Below, piece by piece: positions 53,185 through 61,833 of a stretch of DNA of 64,000 bases (its first letter is position 1; every line of letters begins with the position of its first letter). Origin of the DNA: Asaia prunellae JCM 25354 (lineage in GTDB: Bacteria > Pseudomonadota > Alphaproteobacteria > Acetobacterales > Acetobacteraceae). Position numbers and translations under genes: made by a program. Under the pieces are notes generated by a model. The model ran no database searches, was not told where the DNA came from, and saw only the letters and a list, made by a program, of their open reading frames with translations. The stretch is from contig NZ_BAJV01000013.1 of the NCBI RefSeq assembly GCF_000613885.1, positions 1 through 64,000 of the forward strand, read 5' to 3'.

Positions 53185-54552
53185 ATGAACGATCAGCACC
53201 CTGCACTCGAAAGAAAACTGGGGGCGTTTCATCTCTGGGGCATTGCAGTAGGGCTTGTCATTTCAGGCGAGTATTTCGGCTGGAGTTATGGTTGGGCCAC
53301 GGCAGGGACACTCGGCTTTCTGATAGCCACCTGTTTCGTTTCGATCATGTACACAGCATTCATTTTCAGCTTTACCGAACTTACCTGTGCAATTCCCCAT
53401 GCCGGTGGACCTTTTGCCTACGCAGAACGTGCTCTGGGTCGGTTTGGTGGCACACTTACCGGCCTTGCCACACTGGTAGAGTTCATATTTGCCCCTCCGG
53501 CCATTGCATTGGCCATCGGCGCCTATCTGAATGTCCAGTTTCCCGAAATTCCGCCTAAACTCGCGGCAACCGGGGCCTACCTTATCTTCATGACGCTCAA
53601 TATTGTCGGAGTGCATATCGCAGCGACCTTCGAGCTCTTTATCACTATTGCTGCCATTATCGAATTGCTGGTTTTCATGGCGGTGGTCGCCCCTTCTTTT
53701 TCCTGGGATAATTTCATCCATATGGGCTGGGGAGCTGCACCACATTTCGGGTGGCAAGCCATAGAAGGCATTTTTGCGGCCATACCCTTCGCCATCTGGT
53801 TTTTCCTTGCTATCGAAGGGGTGGCCATGGCCGCAGAGGAGACACGCAATCCGAAACGCGCTATCCCGGTTGCCTATTGTGCTGGCGTCCTGACCCTGGT
53901 CGCGCTCGCCTTTGGTGTCATGATCTTTGCTGGCGCATCGGGTGACTGGACAAGCCTGGCCAATCTCAACGATCCTCTGCCAGAAGCCATGAAACGTGTC
54001 GTGGGGCAGCACAGCCCCTGGCTTTCAATGCTGGTCTGGCTCGGACTGTTCGGGCTCGTCGCCTCGCTTCACGGCATCATCATGGGGTTTGCGCGCCAGA
54101 TCTTTGCTCTCGCTCGTGCCCGTATCCTGCCCGGCTTTCTCGGAAAACTTCATGGCCGCTTTCACACCCCGCATCGGGCTACACTGGCTGGAGGGATCAT
54201 AGGCATTATTGCAATCTACGCCGACAGTTTTGTCTCCATCCAGGGACAATCACTAACAGCCATTCTGGTAACGCTGTCTGTTTTTGGCGCCTTGACCATG
54301 TATGGCGCCAGTATGATCAGTCTTTTTGTCCTTCGGAAGCGTGAACCCGGTTTACCCCGTAGCTACAAGACTCCTGCCTATCCAGTGCTTCCGATCATAG
54401 CCATGATGGGTGCGCTCGTGAGCTTCATCGCTGTTGCCTATTACAATTTCACCCTGTTCATCGGCTATGCCCTTATTCTTCTTCTGGCAACGATCTATTC
54501 GACAGCGCGTGGGAGAAGAAATGAAACAGATACGCCTCTTTCGGCTGACTGA
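53185..54552 (+). CDS. eat: ethanolamine permease (APC superfamily)
   Basis: A 455-residue inner-membrane amino acid/amine permease with about twelve hydrophobic segments. The text LGAFHLWGIAVGLVISGEYFGW (split), ELTCAIPHAGGPFAYAERALG, IEGVAMAAEETRNPKRAIP and GFARQIFALARARILPGFLG matches Eat-type ethanolamine permeases. It begins 5 bases after eutC, which supports the substrate assignment strongly. The operon eutB-eutC-eat would supply acetaldehyde and ammonia from ethanolamine derived from phospholipids. Confidence 0.9.
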   Translation: MNDQHPALERKLGAFHLWGIAVGLVISGEYFGWSYGWATAGTLGFLIATCFVSIMYTAFIFSFTELTCAIPHAGGPFAYAERALGRFGGTLTGLATLVEFIFAPPAIALAIGAYLNVQFPEIPPKLAATGAYLIFMTLNIVGVHIAATFELFITIAAIIELLVFMAVVAPSFSWDNFIHMGWGAAPHFGWQAIEGIFAAIPFAIWFFLAIEGVAMAAEETRNPKRAIPVAYCAGVLTLVALAFGVMIFAGASGDWTSLANLNDPLPEAMKRVVGQHSPWLSMLVWLGLFGLVASLHGIIMGFARQIFALARARILPGFLGKLHGRFHTPHRATLAGGIIGIIAIYADSFVSIQGQSLTAILVTLSVFGALTMYGASMISLFVLRKREPGLPRSYKTPAYPVLPIIAMMGALVSFIAVAYYNFTLFIGYALILLLATIYSTARGRRNETDTPLSAD

Positions 54553-54590
54553 ATCAACATGGAATCCCTATCAGGGGATGATACAAGAAC

Positions 54591-55522
54591 TCAGCGTTCC
54601 TCTCTGAAATATGGCGTGCCGAGCGCCGCGGGCGCCGCCATGAGCCGACGCACGCGAGGAAACAGCAATGCAGGAATGATCATGAAAAGAATGGTGCCGA
54701 GATAAGGTGTCATGTTGAGAACGGCCGGAGGGATGGGCCAGCCCTGAGCCTGACCGAAAAAACTGAGTGACATCACCAGACCGAAAAACAACGACGAGGC
54801 CGCAGCTGCAACAGGGCGATAACCGCAGAATATCACCAGAGCCACCGCAATCCACCCTCGTCCGGCAATCATTCCTTCGGACCAGACCGGCATGACCGAA
54901 AGGATCATATCTGCGCCAGCCAGACCGGCAAGCGCACCGCCGGTCACAACGGCACCGAGACGAAAACGCCTGACTGGTATACCCACGGCATCAGCTGCGC
55001 CGGGGTTTTCACCTACGGCTCGAAGGCTGAGACCAAAGCGGGTGCGGAACAGCACCATATGACAAAGGAACGGCAGAAGCCCAAAGGCGAGATAAACAAA
55101 AGGCTCTGGTCGAACAATTGACCGATAAAGGGCAGTCGGGAAAGTCCGGGCACAGGCCATGACGCAAAATGCACGACGACCGGCAAACCCGCGACGCCAT
55201 GCCCGATCACGGCACTCAACCCGAGACCGAGAAAGGTCAGTGCCACACCGCAGAGCGTCTGATTGGCAGAGCCATTGATGGTGGCAAGACCCAGAACAAG
55301 CGCTCCACCTGCACCGACTGCCAGTGCGGCAAGACATCCAAGCCAGGGAGACAGCGAGGCATCGGTGGCAAGAACCGCAATGACGGCGCCAAGGGCCATG
55401 AGCCCTTCAACACCGAGATTGATAACCCCTGCCCTCTCTGCCAGGACTTCCCCCTGCGCTGCCAGAGCGAGAATACTGCCATAGGCGAGAGCGTGCAGGA
55501 CAAGCGGGACCAGGAGTGTCAT
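54591..55522 (-). pseudogene. nucleoside-type ABC transporter permease 2, frameshifted
   Basis: The frame from 55522 begins LVPLVLHALAYGSILALAAQGEVLAERAGVINLGVEGLM, typical of the second permease of BMP/nucleoside importers, and breaks near 55100. The other frame continues with EPFVYLAFGLLPFLCHMVLFRTRFGLSLRAVGENPGAADAVGI and ends at 54591. Restoring one G (DQEPFVYL) gives 310 residues. About eight to ten membrane helices are present. Its start overlaps the upstream permease stop. Confidence 0.85.
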
Positions 55523-56558
55523 TTCTGTTTCTCCAGCCGCACATAGGCTGCAAGTTCGTCACTGACGGCAATCGCGAAGACCAGCAATCCCGTGATAGCC
55601 AGAACCGACGATGCACTGACCTGAAGGGTCTGCAGCACTATGCCCGTATTGAGAATGACCGCCATCAGAAACGAGGCCGGAATCAGGGCATAAGCCGATT
55701 GCCTGGCAAGCAACGCAACCACAATGCCCAGATAGCCATAGCCATGCGCCAGACCACCCTGCAGACGATGCACTGTACCAAGGGCCTCCATCATCCTCCG
55801 AGACCCGCCAGAGCACCAGAGCACAACAGAGCCAGAAAAAGACGGGGCGCGACTGACACCCCGGCATAATGTGCCGCCTGAGGATTTGCGCCGCTCAACG
55901 TCAGCTCATAACCAAAACGGCTTCGTCCAAGCATCAGGCCGAGGGCCATCACAAACGCCAGTGCGATTGGTCCGCCCCAGTGAACCGCACCGTAGATGAC
56001 CGGAATAACGGCCTGTATCCGCTCGGTTGAAACCTGTGCACCTGTTATGCGGTCTGCCCAGGGGCCGGTGACGAGATAATAGACAAGGTACGAGGCTATG
56101 AAATTCAGAAGAAGCGTCGTGATAATCTCGCTGACCCCAAGCCAGGCTCGTCCCGCCGCGGGCACGGCACTCCAGCACGCACCGGCTATCATACCTGCAC
56201 ACGCAGCCAGTGGCAGCGTTACCAGAGCAGGAAATGGCAGAAACAACCCTGCTGCCGCTGCCGCTGCCGCACCAGCGAGAAACTGCCCTTCAGCCCCGAT
56301 ATTCCACAGTCCTGCGCGAAGGGCCAACCACACAGCAGCTCCGGTCATGAGCAACGGTGTCATGTAAAGGGCAAGATTCTCCAGGCCAAATGCGGTGCCA
56401 AAGGTCGAGGTTACAACCAGAGTTGCAACCATTCCCAGTCTCAGGCCCAGAACCGCGAGCACAAGCATCAATACGACAAATACAAACAGCAGTGCCAGCG
56501 CACGACCGACGAAAATGCGTCGTTTCGGTACGACTGACAGGCGTATATGACAGGTCAC
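55519..56558 (-). pseudogene. nucleoside-type ABC transporter permease 1, frameshifted
   Basis: The frame from 56558 contains TPLLMTGAAVWLALRAGLWNIGAEGQFLAGAAAAA, ISEIITTLLLNFIASYLVYYLVTGPW-type text and LSGANPQAAHYAGVS, the pattern of the first permease of BMP-type importers. It breaks near 55790 at GALAGLGG; the next frame reads MMEALGTVHRLQGGLAHGYGY to 55519. One G restored gives 346 residues. The start overlaps the ATPase stop and the end overlaps permease 2 as ATGA. Confidence 0.85.
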
Positions 56559-58134
56559 GGCGCATCTCCCTTGTCACGACCACTCATCAGCGCACCAATC
56601 CGGGCACGGTCATACGCAGCCCTGTCCAGAACGGTCATCAGCCTCCCGCTGCAAAGCACCGCCATCCGATCACTTAATGCCATCAGCTCATCCAGATCCT
56701 CGGAGATCAGCACCACGGCCTTCCCCTCGTCCCGTATATCGGCCAGCGTCTCCCGCATGAGTGCAATGGCGCCAATATCAAGCCCGCGACTGGGATAGGA
56801 TGCTACAAGAAGCCGGTGACTGATCATGCGCTCCCGCGCAAGAACGAGCCTTTGCTGGTTTCCCCCCGAAAGCGATCTGATAGGCGTGGCAGGTTCATCA
56901 AGACTGACCTGCGCCCGATCCAGCAAGGTACGGGTAAAACGCAGCGCTTCGTTAGCATGAAAAGCAAGACGACCGCCTACAGGGCCGATACGAAACATCC
57001 GCATGACAGCATTTTCGGTAACACTCAAAGAGGGGGCGAGCGCCTTGTGAAGCCTGTCCTCAGGTACGTAGCCTATTCCGGCCTCGCGAAATGCATTCGG
57101 CCCCTGCCCGCGCATATCCCGCCCATCCACGATAATGCGACCCGCCCCCGGACTGCGCAGCCCGGTCAGAAGATCGGCCAGCTCGACCTGGCCATTGCCT
57201 GTTACCCCTGCAATGCCCAGTATCTCACCGGAACGGATGTCCAGGGAACACGGCAGCAGGCCATCACGACCGGTTCCATCCTGACAGGATACTTCATCCA
57301 GTCGTATGACACATTGGTCACCTGAACGCGGCATCTTGCGTGGATAATCGCTTTTCTGCTCGACAGGTCGACCGATCATCTCCGTCACGAGGGTTGCAGG
57401 CTCGGTCTGAGCAACAAGATGTGTTCCCGAAACGCGGCCGTGACGCAGGACCGTTACGCGATCAGCAAGCTTCATGATCTCGTCAAGCTTGTGACTGATG
57501 AGAATGACCGCACCACCCTCATCGCGAAAGCGACGCAAAGCGACATAGAGCTCGCCCACCTCAAGTGGACTCAGAACGGCAGTCGGTTCATCCAGGATCA
57601 GCAGACGCGCCCCACGAGAAAGAACACGCACGATTTCAACACGCTGCTGCTCGCCTGATGTCAGGCTATCGATCGTCGCCTCCGGCCTGATATCCAGACC
57701 ATAGCGTGCCGCTTCAGCTTCGGCCCGACGGACCATCTCCCTGACAGAGAGCCAGATTCCGATCTCACGCCAGCCAAGTGCCAGATTTTCAGCAACAGTG
57801 AAACGCGATACCAGTTTGAAGTGCTGGTGCACCATACCGATCCCGGCAGCAATAGCGGCTTCCGGCGTGTCAAAGCAGACACCATACCCGTCCAGAATAA
57901 GTTCGCCTTCATCAGGTTGATAAAGCCCTGTGACGATATTCATCAGGTGGATTTCCCTGCCCCGTTCTCGCCAAGCAGGGCATGGATCTCGCCGGGATAG
58001 AAATCTATCGAAACATCCTTGTTGGCGACAACACCAGGGAAATATTTGGCTATGCCGGCGAGAGTCAGAAGCGGTGGTGCACCTGCGGGCAGATCAGCCG
58101 GGCGTATCTCGCCCCCCCTAAGCAGATCAGACAA
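56555..58134 (-). pseudogene. nucleoside-type ABC transporter ATP-binding protein, frameshifted
   Basis: A tandem-domain ATPase like those of sugar and nucleoside importers. The frame from 58134 ends right after the Walker A ([11 protein letters not shown]-stop); the other frame continues with [15 protein letters not shown]. It carries the first signature LTSGEQQRVEIVRVLSRGARLLILDEPTA (split) and the second domain with VTGNGQVELADLL and LSGGNQQRLVLARER. One missing base near 57948 explains the break and gives 526 residues. In the second domain the Walker B region reads LLVASYPSRGLDIGA, the usual degenerate form. Confidence 0.88.
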
Positions 58135-59259
58135 GTCCTGATACTCCCTCGACCTGCCAATTCCAGTGAAAGATCTCCCAATCCGTCATGATCCGTCCTG
58201 CAGCCACGCGAACCCGACCTTCTGAATCCCGGATCGGTCCCACAAAAGGAGACCAACCCTTCAGCATCCTGTCACGTACATTATCCGCTTCCCGCCGCAC
58301 GTTCAGCGGCACGCGCGCCCCCCAGGCATCACGGTCCACACCATTGCCCAAGGTCAGAAATTTTCCTGCCGGACGCCACGAGCCTGCAAGGCGTGCTGCA
58401 ATGATCTCACGATAATAAGGTTCAAAATCCAGCACCACCGAGCTGACATAAGCCTCAGGCCCGAACTGGCGCATATCGGTGTTCCACATCGCTGCCCAGA
58501 CCTTGCGCTCCTGTGCGACACGCAGATAGCCAGGATCATCCATGATGCCGCACAGAAATTCACAGCCACTATCGATCAGCGCCGCCCCTGCGCTGCAGCT
58601 GCTTGGGGATCGAACCAGGAATTGATGGAAATAACGCGCATTGTTGCTTTAGGGTTGATCGAGCGCGCACCGAGGAGCGTCGCATTGGCACTGGCAATGA
58701 CTGAAGAGGTTGGAAAAGAGGCCACGTACCCCAGACGCCCGTTGGGGCTCAGGCGCGCCGCTGCGATCCCGATCACGTAGCTCGCATACCAATGCGTGAT
58801 GTAGTACCAGCCAAGATTGCCCGTCACGGTATTGCCGTTGCATTCCAGAAAACCGACATCAGGGGCCTGATCGGCAACGTCCCTGATGAAATCGCCATAA
58901 GTCGAAGTGGCAATGACCATCTGGGCCCCCTCCGCCACAAACTGGCGGAAAAGGCGCGTTGCATCGGCAGAGTAAGGTACGCTCTCGACATAAAGCGAGC
59001 GCATTTTCGGAAAAGAGGTTTTAAGTGCCTTTATGGCCTTGTCATGCATCTGCGACCAGCCGCCATCATTGACAGGACTGGTGTGACCAAAGGCCACCAG
59101 AAGTTCTTCTTCGGCAATCGGAGGAAAGCGCGATCCGGCTCGTGCCGAAACAGGCAGAGCCGCAAGCGGCGTAGCAGCAAGAAGAGCACGCCGAGTCAGG
59201 AGCGATTGTCGCTCCGGAGATACGGGACAATCTCCGGCAGGACGGTAAAACCGGGCCAT
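58127..59259 (-). pseudogene. BMP-family periplasmic substrate-binding protein, frameshifted
   Basis: A Med/BmpA/PnrA-type binding protein starting at ATG 59259 with GGAGAAAG upstream and a twin-arginine-like signal (LLTRRALLAATPLAALPVSARA). Mature text: ELLVAFGHTSPVNDGGWSQMH, QMVIATSTYGDFI, LGWYYITHWYASYVIGIAAARLSPNGRLGYVA. It breaks near 58580 in a G run (QGAAALIDSGCEFLCG if one G is restored) and continues with MDDPGYLRVAQERK to 58127, for 377 residues. It would deliver a nucleoside or similar ligand to the downstream permeases. It heads the four-gene operon. Confidence 0.86.
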
Positions 59260-59801
59260 TCTTTCTCCGTTCCGACAAAGCACTCTGTAGCGGGATACAA
59301 ATTCGTACCGTTAGCGCAATTATGCACCAGATCTGCGTCAGGAAAAGCGCAAAATTCGACGAAATACCTTTGAAGCGCAGGTATGTTTCTTTTACTTTTT
59401 TTTGCAAAACCGACATAATGCAACCCCGGACCGACAGACCATACGGAGCATGCTCAAACGATACGTTCTCTCTATCGAGTTCTGGACCCGTTCAGGTAGA
59501 GACCTTCAGTCGTTGTGAGTTTCCGACGCGCTACAATCAGTGATCGTTCAGAAGGGCGACAGTCACATGATCAATCATGCTGTCCCCTCTCTCTTCATTT
59601 TCCGGCAGCCTGACAGGGTCAGAAGCATTTTGCAAAAAAAAGGTAATTCTCACCAGTTTATGCTGCAAATTATTGTTTTTTTGTATTATTTTCCACGATA
59701 GAGCCGGTTTTGTCAGCTGCAAAGATTGCAATGGAAAGCCTAATCGATGATCCTTGCATGACAGTCTATTTCGCAATGCCATTACAGGACCTTGTATTCC
59801 A
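59260..59801. other. divergent intergenic region
   Basis: 542 bases between the binding-protein gene and the antiporter gene. It contains AT-rich stretches near 59385-59400 and 59625-59695 that could hold promoters for both directions. No gene with a ribosome site and family resemblance was found; short frames here are probably chance. Confidence 0.45.
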
Positions 59802-61547
59802 ATGAGCCATGATACCCCCTTGATTGGCATTCTCGTTATCGGCCTCGGGCTTGCCTTCATTCTCGGGACCATAGCGCAACGGATACGAATTTCTCCTCTG
59901 GTCGGCTACCTTCTGGCAGGAATTGCTGTCGGCCCTTTCACGCCCGGTTTCGTTGCTGACCAGCCTCTTGCCTCGGAACTCTCCGAGATTGGCATCATCC
60001 TGCTGATGTTTGGTGTCGGTCTCCACTTTTCGCTCAAGGACCTTATCTCCGTTCGGGCCATCGCTGTTCCAGGAGCCCTGATGCAGGTCGTGGCGTCAGT
60101 CACGATCGGTGCCGGCGTCGGCTGGATCCTCGGCATGTCCATTGGCGCCTGTATCATTTTTGGCATTGCCCTTAGCGTGGCCAGCACGGTCGTTCTTCTC
60201 AGAACGTTGCAGGAGCAACGTCTTATCGAGACCGAACGTGGCCGGCTTTCGGTCGGATGGCTGGTAATACAGGATCTGGTTACCGTTCTCGCCCTCGTCC
60301 TGCTGCCGCTCTTCACCCCCATAATGAAAAGCGGGTCGCACGAAGCCATCAATCTCGTCAGTCTCTCTCTTACTATAGCGCTGACTCTGGGCAAGGTTGT
60401 GGCGTTCATGGCCCTGATGCTCGTCATTGGCCGCCGGGTCATTCCGGCTATCCTGCATTATGTTGCCCATACCGGATCGCGTGAGCTCTTCCGCCTCGCG
60501 TTGCTTGCCCTGGCTCTCGGCGTTGCCTTCATTGCGACGGAGTGGTTCGATGTCAGTTTCGCGCTCGGCGCTTTCGTAGCGGGTATGGTGCTCAGTGAAT
60601 CCGAGCTTTCCCATCGTGCTGCCGCCGAGACCTTGCCACTGCGAGACGCCTTTGCCGTATTATTCTTCATCTCGGTCGGCATGTTGTTCAACCCTCTGGT
60701 TCTGATCAGACAACCACTACCGTTACTGCTGACATTTCTCGTCATTCTCATCGGGACACCGCTTGCCGTCATCGCCATTCTCAAACTGCTGCGCCAGCCT
60801 TGGAATACCACGCTTTTCATCGCAAGCGGCCTCGCCCAGATTGGAGAGTTCTCGTTTATTCTGGCCGCACTCGGTATAAAAATGGGTGTGCTGGACAATC
60901 GTGCGCAGGATCTGATTCTGGGGGCTTCGATCCTGTCGATTCTCAGCAACCCGTTCATTCTTATCGTCACACAACGTATTGAGGCATGGATTACGCGCCA
61001 CACGGCCTCTCCAGATGCATCCAGCGAAAATGAACCGGGCATTCTGCTTCCTCCGCCCACGCCCACGCATCTGGAAAACCATGCCGTCGTGGTTGGATGT
61101 GGCCGTGTTGGTCGTCTTGTAGTCGAAGGACTGCTTCAGAATGGCTGGCCGGTCCTGGTAGTGGAAACAGGCAAGCTTGCCGATTCTCTCGCGCTTGAAG
61201 GCACGATTGAGCTTCTGGTCGGAAATGCCGCTGAAGCTCGCACCCTCAAGGCCATGGCACTCGACAAGGCACGCCTGCTTATGGTCGCCATCCCGGAGCC
61301 TTTCGAAGCAGGACAGATTATTGCTCAGGCAAAAGCCATCAAGCCGGATCTGACGATCATCGCACGCGCTCATTTTGATAGCGCCGTTGAACACCTCAAG
61401 GAACTCGGTGCTGATCATGTTATCATGGGAGAACGCGAAATGGCGCTGGCCATGTTGGCTGTTACTTCAGATGATCTGCTATTTGATTCCTGCTCTCCGA
61501 TAAACGACCGTCCCGCAGAATCCGGTGTCGATCCCCTTATCGCCTGA
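59802..61547 (+). CDS. ybaL: KefB/YbaL-type cation:proton antiporter (CPA2) with RCK domain
   Basis: A 581-residue inner-membrane protein. The N-terminal CPA2 exchanger domain has about twelve helices with LVGYLLAGIAVGPFTPGF, SEIGIILLMFGVGLHFSLKDL, VASTVVLLRTLQE and FDVSFALGAFVAGMVLSESEL. A C-terminal TrkA-N/RCK nucleotide-binding domain (HAVVVGCGRVGRLVVEGLL, LLVGNAAEARTLKAM) occupies about residues 425-560. It probably exchanges K+ or another cation for protons, gated by nucleotide binding. ATG 59802 is preferred over the in-frame ATG at 59754, which has no ribosome site. Confidence 0.9.
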   Translation: MSHDTPLIGILVIGLGLAFILGTIAQRIRISPLVGYLLAGIAVGPFTPGFVADQPLASELSEIGIILLMFGVGLHFSLKDLISVRAIAVPGALMQVVASVTIGAGVGWILGMSIGACIIFGIALSVASTVVLLRTLQEQRLIETERGRLSVGWLVIQDLVTVLALVLLPLFTPIMKSGSHEAINLVSLSLTIALTLGKVVAFMALMLVIGRRVIPAILHYVAHTGSRELFRLALLALALGVAFIATEWFDVSFALGAFVAGMVLSESELSHRAAAETLPLRDAFAVLFFISVGMLFNPLVLIRQPLPLLLTFLVILIGTPLAVIAILKLLRQPWNTTLFIASGLAQIGEFSFILAALGIKMGVLDNRAQDLILGASILSILSNPFILIVTQRIEAWITRHTASPDASSENEPGILLPPPTPTHLENHAVVVGCGRVGRLVVEGLLQNGWPVLVVETGKLADSLALEGTIELLVGNAAEARTLKAMALDKARLLMVAIPEPFEAGQIIAQAKAIKPDLTIIARAHFDSAVEHLKELGADHVIMGEREMALAMLAVTSDDLLFDSCSPINDRPAESGVDPLIA

Positions 61548-61833
61548 GATAACCCAAAACCTTTACTTGCCATCACGCAAGACAAGACTAAGTAAATATG
61601 GCAAATTATGTCAACTGTGTCTTTTCTGACATAGGCTCCTGTACTCATTATTATTGGCCCAGCATTTCACATCGCTGTCATATCTTACCCGTTAGACAGA
61701 CCTCAACAGCGACATAGCTAACAGTCCTGCGCCACCCAACCTCAGGAAAGAACAGCCCGTTCTTCTCCTGCAGTACGCAGAATTGTAACGATATGTTTCC
61801 TGTTTCTGTTTATTTGCTTGGAAGATCGACAAC

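Noticed and set aside
53263-54012. 249-codon minus-strand frame
   Set aside because: Antisense to the ethanolamine permease; Cys/Lys/Gly-rich shadow without motifs.
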